Notes: generated from the sequence alone by a model not told the origin. Shown: positions 16,416 through 25,656, counted from the stretch's first letter. The stretch: DNA of 64,000 bases from an uncultured Collinsella sp. (GCA_934667065.1 CAKULD010000003.1:124001-188000), one strand, 5' to 3'. A program made the numbers and translations.

Positions 16416-16449
16416 GTAGTCAAAAAAGCCCCGTCCCAAATTAGCTACC
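16416..16449. repeat. Additional arm of the GGGACGGGGC family
   Basis: GTAGTCAAAAAAGCCCCGTC and the following AAATTAGCTACC repeat the arm of the preceding element in the same orientation as its right arm. Confidence 0.7.
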
Positions 16450-16513
16450 GGGAAAATGTTGCCGTTGGGGGAATAGTCGCGTCGCTTCGCTTGACAACAG
16501 GCTAAACTTGCTA

Positions 16514-16537
16514 ATAAACATTTACTATTCTGTTTAC
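16514..16537. promoter_or_regulatory. Putative LacI-type operator before the first LacI gene
   Basis: TAAACA and TGTTTAC half-sites lie in inverted orientation about 80 bases before the regulator. The same half-sites recur before the 18.8, 24.3, 36.0 and 36.5 kb genes. Confidence 0.45.
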
Positions 16538-16612
16538 TTTGAATTTGCGGTCGTTTAGTTGCAGAGCCGTCGAGCCGGCGGCCTCAGCTGCGACCGTTGC
16601 TAGGGAGAAACG

Positions 16613-17623
16613 ATGGCTAAAGCAAGCGTCCGCGAGATCAGCCGCATCACCGGTTTTTCGCCCGCAACCGTGTCCAATGCGCTCAACCGCAAGCGCAGCG
16701 TGAGCGAGGAGACCGCCAAGGTCATCCTGGAGTGTGCGCAGTCGCTCGGCTACCAGCAGTCGACGCAGCTCGAGAGCATCCAGTTTGTGCTCGCGCGCAA
16801 GACGGGCGCCATCCTGGACGAGAGCACCTTCCATCCCGCGGTCATCGAGGGCGTGGAGCGTCAGGCTCGTCGCCACGGTATGAGCACGAGCTTTGTCTCG
16901 CTCGACTTTAGCGACTTGGACGCCGTGCGTCCGCAGGTCGAGGGTCTGATCGCCGATCCATCGGCCGCCATCGTGCTGATGGGTACCGAGCTGGGCGAGG
17001 AGGACTACGCCCTGTTCGCTAACGCGGCGGCCCACCTGATTGTGCTCGACGGCTGGAGTGATCGCCAGTACTTCGACGCCGTGGTCATCGCCAACACCGA
17101 TTCGGTGCTGCGCGCCGTGGACTACCTTATCGAGAAGGGCCACAAGCAAATCGGCTATCTGGCGGGCGACCTTCGTATCCGCAACTTTAAGGACCGCGAG
17201 CGCGGCTACCGCCAAGCGCTTGAGGATGCGGGCCTTGAGGCCAACCCGGCATGGCGCGTCACGCTGGGTACCACGCTCGAGGGCGCTTATCGCGACATGG
17301 GTGTGTGGCTCGACAATGTCTCGCGCGACGACTTGCCGACGGCCTTCTTTGCCGAGAACGACGTGCTCGCCGTGGGTGCCATGCGCGCGCTCAACGAGCA
17401 CGGTATTCGCGTGCCCGAGGATGTCTCGATCATCGGCTTTGACGACCTGTCTTTGGGCGCCTTCTCCAACCCGCCGCTCACCACGGTACATGTTCCCAAA
17501 CACGAGGTGGGCGAGATTGCGGTGCGCCGTCTGGTAGGCAACATCCGCAACCCCAAGAGCTACACCTGCAAGACGGCCGTGTCGACCTACTTTGTCGAGC
17601 GCCAGAGCGTGCGCGAGCTCTAG
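16613..17623 (+). CDS. LacI family transcriptional regulator
   Basis: The 336-residue repressor has an N-terminal helix-turn-helix (SVREISRITGFSPATVSNAL, about 4-23) with the hinge region up to about 60. A periplasmic-binding-like sensor domain runs from about 60 to 330 (ending SIIGFDDLSLGAFSNPPLTTV, about 275-296). A putative operator lies in its own leader. Its position at the left end of the glycan region, together with the shared half-sites, suggests it or its convergent neighbour controls the 18.8-39.5 kb operons. Ligand unknown. Its last four bases overlap the end of the opposite-strand regulator. Confidence 0.9.
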   Translation: MAKASVREISRITGFSPATVSNALNRKRSVSEETAKVILECAQSLGYQQSTQLESIQFVLARKTGAILDESTFHPAVIEGVERQARRHGMSTSFVSLDFSDLDAVRPQVEGLIADPSAAIVLMGTELGEEDYALFANAAAHLIVLDGWSDRQYFDAVVIANTDSVLRAVDYLIEKGHKQIGYLAGDLRIRNFKDRERGYRQALEDAGLEANPAWRVTLGTTLEGAYRDMGVWLDNVSRDDLPTAFFAENDVLAVGAMRALNEHGIRVPEDVSIIGFDDLSLGAFSNPPLTTVHVPKHEVGEIAVRRLVGNIRNPKSYTCKTAVSTYFVERQSVREL

Positions 17624-18615
17624 GCTGAGCGGCGCTTGATCAGCGATGCCCCCAGCTCAATTTTGAGCGGGTGGTGTTCGGTCTCGTCGATGATCTCGAC
17701 GATGCGCCGCGCGGCGACAGTGCCCATATACTGCGACGGTACGTTGAGCGTGGTCAGCTGCGGCTGCACGTAGGTGCCGCCCACGTGGTTGTCGAAACCG
17801 ACGATGCACACATCATCGGGCACGCGATAACCGCGCTCTATAAGCGCCTTCATGGCACCTATGGCAATATCGTCAAAAACGGCGACGTAGCTTTGGGCAA
17901 GGGGCTCGCCCGCATCGATGATGTTGAGCATGCTTGCGTATGCGTCGTCTGGAGTGGTGGCGAGTTCGTGGACGATACCGCACTTTTCCGATCCGGCTAA
18001 CTGACCGACGGCGTGCTCGTAGGCAAAACGCCGTTCGGTGAAGTTGCCCAAGGTGACAGGTGCCGTTAAGAGCCCGGGGGCAGATCCAAGCTTCGAATAC
18101 AGGTACTGCACGGCAAGCGTCATGCTCGCGACGTTGTCGATCTTGACCGTATCGACTCCAACACTCATGCATGAATCCAGCAGCAACAGAGGGCAGTCCA
18201 GCGACGCGAACGGCATAAAATCCGACTCGAACATCTCTGTCGCAAGGATGATGACGCCGTCGTATCGCGCCTCGGCGATGTTGGCAATCTGCTCCTGTGT
18301 ATTCTCGTATGGCGAGTAGTTAACCAGTGAAAACGAGAACCCCGCGTGCCTCAGGGCACCTTCGACTCCGGCAAGCATGTCGGAAAAGAAAGGGCTCGAG
18401 AAGATGCGGCGTCGATTAAAGGCAACCAGTGCGACGGTTCCGCTCTTTTGGCGTTCAAACTTAATCTTGCTAAAGTCGTAACCTAGGGCCTCGGCGGTGC
18501 TAAGTACTAGCTGGCGAGTCTTTTCGCTTACGCCGCGTCGGTTGTTAAGCGCGAGGGAGACGGCCGCTGCCGAGATTCCCAGCTGGTCGGCGATTTGTTT
18601 TGCAGTAACGGCCAT
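17620..18615 (-). CDS. LacI family transcriptional regulator
   Basis: The 331-residue protein has an N-terminal helix-turn-helix (TAKQIADQLGISAAAVSLAL) followed by NNRRGVSEKTR and a sugar-binding-type domain (YRVPDDVCIVGFDNHVGGTY near residue 270). It is transcribed divergently from the alpha/beta-hydrolase/PTS operon that begins at 18769, with two palindromes in the 153-bp gap. This is the standard arrangement of a local repressor and its target. It converges with the other LacI gene, the two stop regions overlapping by 4 bp. Confidence 0.9.
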   Translation of the reverse strand: MAVTAKQIADQLGISAAAVSLALNNRRGVSEKTRQLVLSTAEALGYDFSKIKFERQKSGTVALVAFNRRRIFSSPFFSDMLAGVEGALRHAGFSFSLVNYSPYENTQEQIANIAEARYDGVIILATEMFESDFMPFASLDCPLLLLDSCMSVGVDTVKIDNVASMTLAVQYLYSKLGSAPGLLTAPVTLGNFTERRFAYEHAVGQLAGSEKCGIVHELATTPDDAYASMLNIIDAGEPLAQSYVAVFDDIAIGAMKALIERGYRVPDDVCIVGFDNHVGGTYVQPQLTTLNVPSQYMGTVAARRIVEIIDETEHHPLKIELGASLIKRRSA

Positions 18616-18671
18616 GGTGATTCCTAACGATTGGTAACTAAAAGTGAGCTTAACACTCAGCTGTTCATTAA

Positions 18672-18685
18672 GCTAAACATTTAGT
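18672..18685. promoter_or_regulatory. Putative operator CTAAACATTTAG
   Basis: GCTAAACATTTAGT is a near-palindrome between the divergent LacI and hydrolase genes and matches the regional half-site. Confidence 0.5.
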
Positions 18686-18690
18686 AATTC

Positions 18691-18717
18691 AACTTAAGAA
18701 TCGATAGAAGTTAAGTT
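18691..18717. promoter_or_regulatory. Second palindrome in the divergent promoter region
   Basis: AACTTAA and TTAAGTT are perfect inverted arms with a 13-base spacer, about 50 bases before the hydrolase start. It may be the operator of the divergent LacI protein. Confidence 0.4.
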
Positions 18718-18768
18718 GCGTCCCCAGTAGAGTTTGTCTCAACAAACGCAACAGCAAAGGGGGACGAG

Positions 18769-20241
18769 ATGATCAGCGGTATTTCCGAAATGCCCATCAC
18801 GGATGAAAGCTATCCGTTTTCGAGCGCCGAGCGCTACTGTCATCTGAGCGCGTACGGCTACGTCGAGCGTGAGTATCGCGTTGACGGCACGGCCAACGTA
18901 TACCGCACTGCCGATGAAGACGGCGGCGTGGAGGTTATGACCGCCGACGCCCCCTATTCCAACCGCATCGTTGTTCGCGCCCCGAAAGACCCGGCGCAGG
19001 CGAGCGGCAATGTGGTGGTCGAGATCATCAACCCCACGTCGTTCATGGAAATCGAGCGCATGTGGATCTTGGGCTACGGCGAGTTTGTGCGCTCCGGCGA
19101 CATCTATGTTGGCATTACCAGCAAGCCCAACACCATCGCCAAGCTCAAGGAATTCAATCCCGATCGCTATGGCTTTATGAGCTGGGCAAACCCGACTCCC
19201 GAGCGCCCCTTCGACTACGATCCGAAGCAGCTCGAGCGCGGCGGCGCGCTTCCCGATATGGACATCTCCTACGAGACGGGCCTGTTTTGGGACATGCTGA
19301 CCGATCTTGCCTGGTTACTGCGCGGAGACTCCGACCTCAACCCCATTCGCGATTATCCTCGCCAGACGATCTGCCTTACGGGATGGTCGCAGTCCGGCGC
19401 CTACCTGTTCCGCTACCTCAACAGCTTTGCCTATCGCGAGGACGTGTGCCGTGACGGTCGCGTGTTTGACGGATATCTGTCCGGCGGTGGTATCCACTCG
19501 ATGTGCATTCCCGTCAACCAGTACGAGAGCGACCGAGGGTATGCGCACCACCTGCTGCGCGTCGAGCATGCCGAGGAGCCGTTTATCGCCCTTCAGACCG
19601 AGAGTGAGAATGGTCGCTTTGAGAGCTGGCGCACGCTTATACCCGATAGCGACGATCCCGATTTTAAGTACCGACTGTATGAGGTGACGGGATCCTCCCA
19701 CGATACGCAGTGGAGCTATGTCGACTATTACCAGGACGACGAGGACCTCAAGCGCATCGATCATTTGCCGGTGTACGTCGGCAAGCACGCCGAGGCAAAC
19801 GCCTACCCGTCGCAGTACCTCTTCCACGCCGCCTTCCGCAACCTGTTCCGCTGGGTTCGCACGGGGGCCGCACCGGCGACGTGCCCACGCATTGAGCTGG
19901 ATACGAACGGCGAGAACGTAAAGGATGCCTTGGGCAACACCAAGGGCGGCCTTCGCACTTGCCTGCTCGAGCATCCGTTTGCCCGCTATTCCAACACGAG
20001 TCTGGTGGAGCCGGGCCAGGGCACGGTCGACAAGACGAGCGACAAGGATGGACTGTTTGGCCATATGGAGTCGTTTTCGGCATCGATGCTCAAGGAGCTG
20101 TACGGATCGCTTGATAACTACCGTGCCCTGTGCGAGCGCGATACGGCAATCGAAGTGTCGCAAGGCTTCATTTGCGCTGAGGACGCCCAGGCGATCGTTG
20201 ACTTTGCCGTGACGTCCGCCAGCGAGCGAGGACTGAACTAG
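18769..20241 (+). CDS. Alpha/beta-hydrolase domain protein (Abhydrolase_10-like)
   Basis: The 490-residue protein has no signal peptide. The nucleophile elbow is GWSQSGAYLFRYLN at about 200, and GYLSGGGIHSM follows. The extended alpha/beta-hydrolase layout resembles the large Abhydrolase_10 family. Its position as first gene of an operon with an apiosidase-like enzyme and a PTS suggests it removes an ester group (for example acetyl, malonyl or a phenolic acid) from imported plant glycosides. That is inference from context; no substrate residue is diagnostic. Confidence 0.7.
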   Translation: MISGISEMPITDESYPFSSAERYCHLSAYGYVEREYRVDGTANVYRTADEDGGVEVMTADAPYSNRIVVRAPKDPAQASGNVVVEIINPTSFMEIERMWILGYGEFVRSGDIYVGITSKPNTIAKLKEFNPDRYGFMSWANPTPERPFDYDPKQLERGGALPDMDISYETGLFWDMLTDLAWLLRGDSDLNPIRDYPRQTICLTGWSQSGAYLFRYLNSFAYREDVCRDGRVFDGYLSGGGIHSMCIPVNQYESDRGYAHHLLRVEHAEEPFIALQTESENGRFESWRTLIPDSDDPDFKYRLYEVTGSSHDTQWSYVDYYQDDEDLKRIDHLPVYVGKHAEANAYPSQYLFHAAFRNLFRWVRTGAAPATCPRIELDTNGENVKDALGNTKGGLRTCLLEHPFARYSNTSLVEPGQGTVDKTSDKDGLFGHMESFSASMLKELYGSLDNYRALCERDTAIEVSQGFICAEDAQAIVDFAVTSASERGLN

Positions 20242-20270
20242 TAGGTACCAAGACCAGAAAGGGGTCTGCA

Positions 20271-21893
20271 ATGGATATGACGTTGAATCAAGATGCTGCT
20301 ACCGAGATGTGGCGTCCGGTTGTTCTGACGTTCGAGAGCGCCTGTTCGTTCGACAACCCGTTTTTGGATGTTGAGATTTGGGCGGAGTTTACCGGTCCGA
20401 GCGGCAGGGTAATCCGCCGTGAGGCCTACTGGGACGGCGAGTGTATCTATCGCGTGTCGTTTGCCCCGACCGAGCTCGGCGCTTGGAGCTACGTTATCGA
20501 GGCTCCCGAGCAGACCGGCCTTAATGGCTGCACGGGCAACGTCGAGGCCGTGCCGTACACCGGCGAACTCGATCTGTACCGCCACGGTTTTATCCGCGTT
20601 GCGGACAATCCGCATATGTTTGCCTATGCGGATGGCACGCCGTTCTTTTGGCTGGGCGATACTCATTGGGAGTTTGCCTATCGCGAGAGCTGGGACAAGT
20701 CGAACCACCCCGGTATGACGAGTCAGTTCCGCGGCATGGTCGACCTGCGCGTTGAGCAGGGCTTTACCGTCTATCAGACCAACCTGCGCTCTGACATGGG
20801 CGCGCGTGACCGCTATTGGATTGACGGTGGCATGGCCAAGGGCGCGGAGGATCTGCCCAATGTGGCGTTCTATCAGCAGGAGCTCGACCGCCGCATGGCC
20901 TATATCGCCGATGCCGGCTTGGTCAACGCGCTTGGACAGGCATGGGCATTTTCCATCCGCGGTGAGAACGCGGTCGAACACCAAAAGCATCTTGCCCGCT
21001 ATCTGGTGGCGCGCTATGGCGCGTACCCCATGGTGTGGACACTTGCCGGCGAGGTCGCCGGGTATGGCAAAGAAGACCGAGCCGCTTTGATCGACAGTTG
21101 GCGCGAGGTTGCCCTGGAGATCGAGGCCCGCGACGGCTATGGCCACCTGGCGACGGCGCACTATACCAACGAGCGACCTTTTGCCGACTACTACCAGGAC
21201 GAGTCCTGGATGGATTTTACGCTCAACCAGGCCGGTCACGGAGATTACCTGATCAAGGCGAGCGATTACTTTGACTATCTGGAGGCTCATGGCGACAAGC
21301 CCTTCGTCGAGGGCGAGGCGCTCTACGAGTTCTGTTCGACGCTTGAGGAAATGGGCACGCGCCTGTGTACTGCAGACATGCTGCGCCGTGTGGCATACAT
21401 CTGCATGCAGGCCGGCGGCGCCGGCTATACCTACGGAGCCCAAGGTATCTGGGACAACGTGTGGGAGAGCCCCAAAGAGCTCGATCCCTTCATGGCGATC
21501 TTCAACCGCTTTGGCATTACGTGGGCCCAAGCGGTAGATGGAGAGGGCGCGGTCCAGATGGGCTACATGCGCTCCTTCTACGAAGACAATCACTTCTGGG
21601 AGCTCGCTCCCTACGAAACGACCGATGTGGGCAACCTGTTTGCCAACAAGGCTCCGCTGGCAACCGCCAATCAGGACCTTTCGCGCATCGTCGCGTACTT
21701 TGGCGATACCGTGCGCCGAAAGCTTGCTATCGAGGGCGTGCCGACGGGCGCTGCCTATGCAAGCCGATGGTTTAACCCCTGCACGGGCGCATACCGTGAC
21801 GGCGAGGACATCCTTGCCGTCGCGGACAGCATCACGCTGCCAGAAAAGCCTGAGGTCGGGGATTGGCTCCTCGTCCTCGAGCTCAAGGCATAA
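20271..21893 (+). CDS. Intracellular apiosidase-like glycoside hydrolase (DUF5060 + DUF4038 type)
   Basis: The 540-residue protein has an N-terminal DUF5060 beta-sandwich (about 10-95: WRPVVLTFES, YWDGECIYRVSFAP), a DUF4038/GH140-like TIM barrel (about 105-440: PFFWLGDTHWEFAYR) and a C-terminal beta domain (ASRWFNPCTGAYRDGE). Candidate catalytic acids are the Glu in MVWTLAGEVAGY and the Glu in FVEGEALYEF. GH140 includes a characterised apiosidase. No signal peptide is present, so it would act on imported substrate. A kinase and transketolase set fitting apiose catabolism lies 2.4 kb downstream. Second gene of a five-gene operon, 29 bases after the hydrolase. Confidence 0.75.
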   Translation: MDMTLNQDAATEMWRPVVLTFESACSFDNPFLDVEIWAEFTGPSGRVIRREAYWDGECIYRVSFAPTELGAWSYVIEAPEQTGLNGCTGNVEAVPYTGELDLYRHGFIRVADNPHMFAYADGTPFFWLGDTHWEFAYRESWDKSNHPGMTSQFRGMVDLRVEQGFTVYQTNLRSDMGARDRYWIDGGMAKGAEDLPNVAFYQQELDRRMAYIADAGLVNALGQAWAFSIRGENAVEHQKHLARYLVARYGAYPMVWTLAGEVAGYGKEDRAALIDSWREVALEIEARDGYGHLATAHYTNERPFADYYQDESWMDFTLNQAGHGDYLIKASDYFDYLEAHGDKPFVEGEALYEFCSTLEEMGTRLCTADMLRRVAYICMQAGGAGYTYGAQGIWDNVWESPKELDPFMAIFNRFGITWAQAVDGEGAVQMGYMRSFYEDNHFWELAPYETTDVGNLFANKAPLATANQDLSRIVAYFGDTVRRKLAIEGVPTGAAYASRWFNPCTGAYRDGEDILAVADSITLPEKPEVGDWLLVLELKA

Positions 21894-21988
21894 CCATATT
21901 TTTCTTTGGTCATAGGCGGGAAAGAGTCGGCCGCAATTTCCCGCTTGACAACTACGTGAACCGTTAAGAGAGGATCAGTGGACACGAA

Positions 21989-23260
21989 ATGAGCGTTCTC
22001 GATTCGATGCAGGGCTTCCTCGAGAAGCATGTGGGCCCCATTGCCCACAAGGTGAGCAGCTTTAAGGTCGTAAAGGGTCTTATGTCCGGCATGATGTCGA
22101 CCATGCCCGTTACGTTGGGCGTGGCGCTGCTGTCAATTATCAACGGACTGCCGATTCCGCCGCTGCAGGCGTTCCTTACCAGCACCGGCATGTCGGCGAC
22201 GATTAGCGATGTGCTGGTCGTTACCATGAACCTCGGCGCCATCTACATGTGTGCCTCGGTCTCGTACGCCTACGGCAAGGTGCTCGAGAACAAGGGCCTT
22301 ACGTCGACGGTTGCGGCCATCGGTGTCTTGCTCCTCCTGATCCCGCTGGGTCATGCCGAGGACGGCTCCACGTTTATCGCCACCAGCTATCTGGGAAGCT
22401 CGGGTCTGTTCGTGGCGCTGCTCGTGGCACTGATCGTGCCCAAGGCGCTCAACTTCCTTATGAAGCATATGGCTATTCCCATGCCCGATTCCGTCCCGCA
22501 GTTTGTTACCGATTCGCTGTCTCCGATGTTCTGCGCCATCGTCATCTTCACCACGGCTGCTCTGGTTAAGTGGGGCATGGGCATGACGAGCTTCGGCGAT
22601 GTCTTTAACCTCATCAACAGCACCATTGCCACTCCCGTTATGTTCCTGGGCTCCAGCCCCTGGGCCGTTGTCATTTACTTTACGCTGTGCAACCTGCTGT
22701 TCTTCTTTGGTATCCACCCCAGCGTCCTGATGGGCGTGTACATGCCGGTTATCCAGGCCTGCGCTCTTGCCAACACCGAGGCATTCGTTGCCGGCCAGCC
22801 ACTGCCGTACCTGTCGTTCATCATCATGTTCTCTGTCGGTTCTGTTGACGCCCTTGGCATGGAGCTTGCGCTGCTCACGGCCAAGTCCGAGCGCTACAAG
22901 GCCCTCTCCAAGATTGCCCTGGTGCCCGCACTCTTCAACATCTCCGAGCCCATCATCTTCGGTACGCCCATTGCCATGAACCCTTATATGTTCATCCCCT
23001 ACATCCTGCTCAAGCCCGTGGCCTGCATTGCTGCCGCCGTCGGCCTGATGCTCGGTCTGGGCAATGCATTTAACCCGACCATTTCCATGCCGTTTGTCGT
23101 GCCGCTGCCCATCAGCAACTTCTTTACGGGCGGCATTGGCCTGGTCGCAATCGTCCTCGCCGCAATCCTGCTGGTCGGACTGCTGTTTATCCCGTTCGTC
23201 AAGATGGCCGATAAGGAGGCACTGGCCGAGGAAGCTGCTGCAAAGGCTTCTGCCGAGTAG
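21989..23260 (+). CDS. PTS lactose/cellobiose-type EIIC permease
   Basis: The 423-residue protein has about ten membrane segments and the family start (SMQGFLEKHVGPIAHKVS). The segments NLLFFFGIHPSVLMGVYMP and ISEPIIFGTPIAMNPYMFIP are the EIIC signatures of the Lac family (GxH and the E-P-I motif). It transports a beta-glycoside or disaccharide with phosphorylation by the EIIB and EIIA encoded next. The AGAGGATC site is about 14 bases away, longer than usual. It shares the operon with an apiosidase-like enzyme, suggesting an apiosyl-glucoside as cargo. Confidence 0.88.
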   Translation: MSVLDSMQGFLEKHVGPIAHKVSSFKVVKGLMSGMMSTMPVTLGVALLSIINGLPIPPLQAFLTSTGMSATISDVLVVTMNLGAIYMCASVSYAYGKVLENKGLTSTVAAIGVLLLLIPLGHAEDGSTFIATSYLGSSGLFVALLVALIVPKALNFLMKHMAIPMPDSVPQFVTDSLSPMFCAIVIFTTAALVKWGMGMTSFGDVFNLINSTIATPVMFLGSSPWAVVIYFTLCNLLFFFGIHPSVLMGVYMPVIQACALANTEAFVAGQPLPYLSFIIMFSVGSVDALGMELALLTAKSERYKALSKIALVPALFNISEPIIFGTPIAMNPYMFIPYILLKPVACIAAAVGLMLGLGNAFNPTISMPFVVPLPISNFFTGGIGLVAIVLAAILLVGLLFIPFVKMADKEALAEEAAAKASAE

Positions 23261-23350
23261 GTCATTGTCCACAAGTTCGAAGGTTCGGCCGATCGCGTTG
23301 ATCGCCGAAACATATAAGTCCCTGTGAGGGGTTACAGGAAAGGAACTGCA

Positions 23351-23653
23351 ATGAAAAACATCGTTCTAATGTGCGCCGGCGGCATGTCCACGAGCATCAT
23401 CATGAAGAACATCAAGAAGGCTGCTGACGCCGAGGGTCTGGAGTGCGAGGTCTCCGCCCACGCCGTCAACGAGGCCGCGACCATTGGCCGCAATGCCGAC
23501 TGCATCCTGCTTGGGCCGCAGGTTGGCTATGCCAAGGACGAGGTCTGCGCCGCATGTCCCGAGGTGCCGGTGGGCGTGATCCCCATGACCACCTACGGCA
23601 TGATGGACGGCGTTAAGGCGCTAGCCCAAGCCAAGGAACTGATGAGGCTGTAA
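23351..23653 (+). CDS. PTS lactose/cellobiose-type EIIB
   Basis: This 100-residue protein starts MKNIVLMCAGGMSTSI, with the phospho-accepting Cys at residue 8 followed by the P-loop-like MSTS typical of cellobiose EIIB. The central GRNADCILLGPQVGYAKDE and the end ALAQAKELMRL also fit. It receives phosphate from EIIA and passes it to the sugar bound by EIIC. The start has AGGAAAGGAA upstream; the EIIA gene begins 2 bases after its stop. Confidence 0.92.
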   Translation: MKNIVLMCAGGMSTSIIMKNIKKAADAEGLECEVSAHAVNEAATIGRNADCILLGPQVGYAKDEVCAACPEVPVGVIPMTTYGMMDGVKALAQAKELMRL

Positions 23654-23655
23654 GC

Positions 23656-23973
23656 ATGACGACGGAAGAGATTCAGCTTCAGAGCTTTCAGATCATTGCA
23701 GGCGTCGGCTGCGCGCGTAGCTGCTATATCGATGCGATTCACCTGGCCCGCGACGGTAAGTTCGAAGAGGCCGAGGCAAAGATCGCCGAGGGCCAGCAGC
23801 ATTATGCCGAGGGTCACGCGGCTCACGGCGGCCTTGTCCAGCAGACGGCTGCCGGCGAGGACCTGAGCATCGACCTTTTGGTCGTTCATGCCGAGGACCA
23901 GCTTATGAGTGCCGAGGGCTTTGGCATCCTGGCCAAGGAGTTCGTGGACGTCTATCGCAAGATGGGTGCTTAG
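23656..23973 (+). CDS. PTS lactose/cellobiose-type EIIA
   Basis: This 105-residue helical protein has the family motif LLVVHAEDQLMSA; the His is the phosphorylation site that accepts phosphate from HPr. The second His often found four residues later is Gln here. The order of motifs (QIIAGVGCARSCYIDAIHLARDGKFEEAEAKI) matches the three-helix EIIA fold. It is the last gene of the operon, followed by a strong terminator. Confidence 0.92.
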   Translation: MTTEEIQLQSFQIIAGVGCARSCYIDAIHLARDGKFEEAEAKIAEGQQHYAEGHAAHGGLVQQTAAGEDLSIDLLVVHAEDQLMSAEGFGILAKEFVDVYRKMGA

Positions 23974-24061
23974 CCACCGGCTTTGCCGACAGGCCATTGT
24001 CGCGGCACATACTTGCGCCGAAGAGACGGCAACGAGCCCGTTCACATACAGGTACGGATAG

Positions 24062-24087
24062 AGAGGGTCCTTCGGGACCCTCTTTTT
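24062..24087 (+). terminator. Rho-independent terminator of the 18.8-24.0 kb operon
   Basis: AGAGGGTCC pairs with GGACCCTCT around a TTCG tetraloop, followed by TTTTT. Confidence 0.92.
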
Positions 24088-24182
24088 GTTCCCCTTGTAT
24101 GTTCAGATTGTTTACATACCGTTTAGGCTGATTTCACTACCGTTTACGGGACTTTCGCGTTAAACTACTAAACAAAAGAGTA

Positions 24183-24228
24183 AAACATTTAGTAAACAGA
24201 ACAAAACGAAACATGCGTCTGTTTACTG
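24183..24228. promoter_or_regulatory. Putative operator pair before the isomerase/transketolase operon
   Basis: AGTAAACAGA at 24191-24200 and TCTGTTTACT at 24219-24228 are perfect inverted copies. AAACATTTAGTAAAC overlaps the first, and further GTTTAC/TAAAC half-sites lie at 24109-24172. Confidence 0.55.
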
Positions 24229-24253
24229 AACATGTGACTAGGGGAGGACGTAC

Positions 24254-25654
24254 ATGGATAAGATCAAGCTCGGTTTTGTGCCTACGCGCCGCAGTATCTT
24301 TAGCGCGCCGGACGCGATCAAGTATCGCGGCCTGACGGCTGACCGTCTGCGCGAGATCGGCGTCGACATCGTCGATATCGACGACATCAACGACGAGGGC
24401 CTGCTGTTCGACGACAGCCATATCGAGCCCATCGTCAAGAAGTTCCGCGCCGAGGGCGTCGACGGCATCATGCTCTGTCACGCCAACTTTGGCACCGAGT
24501 ACGTCTGCGCCCGCCTTGCCCGCGAGCTCGGCCTGCCCGTGCTGCTGTGGGGCCCGCGCGACGAGCGCCCCGAGCCCGACGGCACCCGCCTGCGCGACAG
24601 CCAGTGTGGCCTGTTCGCCACCGGCAAGGTTCTGCGCCGCTTCCAGGTCCCCTTCACCTACATGACCAACTGCCGCCTGACCGATCCCGAGTTCGAGCGT
24701 GGCGTTTGGGACTTCCTGGCCGTGTGCAACGTCGTTAAGACCTTCAAGCACACCCGCATCCTGCAGATGGCCACCCGTCCGTTCGACTTCTGGTCGACCA
24801 TGTGCAACGAGGGCGAGCTGCTCGAGAAGTTCAACATACAGCTTTCGCCCATCCCCATGACCGAGCTAGTTCAGGCTGTGCGTGACGCTCAGGCCGACGA
24901 GCAGGCCATGTCCGCCATGCTCGCCCACATCGCCGACAGCTTTGAGATCTGCATCCCCGAGGACAAGGTCCCCGCGGTCGCAGGACTCGCCATCGCCATG
25001 AAGCGCCTGGTCGAGAAGTACGGCTGCAACGCTGGCGCCATCCAGTGCTGGAATGCCCTGCAGGACGAGCTAGGCATTATGCCCTGCGCCGCCAACGCCA
25101 TTCTCAACGAGATGGGTATCCCCATCGTGTGCGAGACCGACATCCACGGCGCTATCACCGCGCTGATGGTCGAGGCCGCCGATCTGGGTCGTCACCGTGG
25201 CATGTTCGCCGACTGGACGGTTCGTCATCCCGACAACGAGAACGGCGAGCTGCTGCAGCACTGCGGCCCTTGGCCCTGCAGCTGCGCGGCCGTCAAGCCC
25301 AAGCTCACCTACCCGCTGGCCTTCGATCACCCCGGCGCGCTGACGGCCGAGGCCAAGCACGGCGACCTCACCCTTGCCCGCTTTGACGGCGACAACGGCG
25401 AGTATTCGCTGCTGCTGGGCAACGCCCGCGGGATCGACGGCCCGGCCGGTATGGGCACCTACCTGTGGGTCGAGGTCGAGAACCTCAAGCGCCTCGAGGC
25501 CAAGATCGTCGAGGGCCCCTACATCCACCATTGCGTGGCCATCCACAGCAACGTGGTGCCGGTGCTCTACGAGGCATGTAAATACATTGGCATCCAGCCC
25601 GACCTATATGATCCCATCGAAGAAGACGTCAAAGCCTACCTGCGAGGAGAGTAG
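24254..25654 (+). CDS. L-fucose isomerase-like protein, candidate D-apiose isomerase (ApsI)
   Basis: The 466-residue protein resembles the L-fucose/L-arabinose isomerase superfamily: an N-terminal Rossmann-like half (KLGFVPTRRS, GIMLCHANFGTEYVCARLA), a middle half with AIQCWNALQDELGIMPCAANAILNE, and a C-terminal barrel with HCGPWPCSCAAV. The acidic and His residues that bind the divalent metal are plausible but were not aligned. It is the first gene of a four-gene operon with a split transketolase and an FGGY kinase, which is the D-apiose isomerase/apulose kinase/apulose-4-phosphate transketolase set described for apiose catabolism. The alternative is an isomerase of another pentose or deoxyhexose. 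Confidence 0.75.
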   Translation: MDKIKLGFVPTRRSIFSAPDAIKYRGLTADRLREIGVDIVDIDDINDEGLLFDDSHIEPIVKKFRAEGVDGIMLCHANFGTEYVCARLARELGLPVLLWGPRDERPEPDGTRLRDSQCGLFATGKVLRRFQVPFTYMTNCRLTDPEFERGVWDFLAVCNVVKTFKHTRILQMATRPFDFWSTMCNEGELLEKFNIQLSPIPMTELVQAVRDAQADEQAMSAMLAHIADSFEICIPEDKVPAVAGLAIAMKRLVEKYGCNAGAIQCWNALQDELGIMPCAANAILNEMGIPIVCETDIHGAITALMVEAADLGRHRGMFADWTVRHPDNENGELLQHCGPWPCSCAAVKPKLTYPLAFDHPGALTAEAKHGDLTLARFDGDNGEYSLLLGNARGIDGPAGMGTYLWVEVENLKRLEAKIVEGPYIHHCVAIHSNVVPVLYEACKYIGIQPDLYDPIEEDVKAYLRGE

Positions 25655-25656
25655 AA

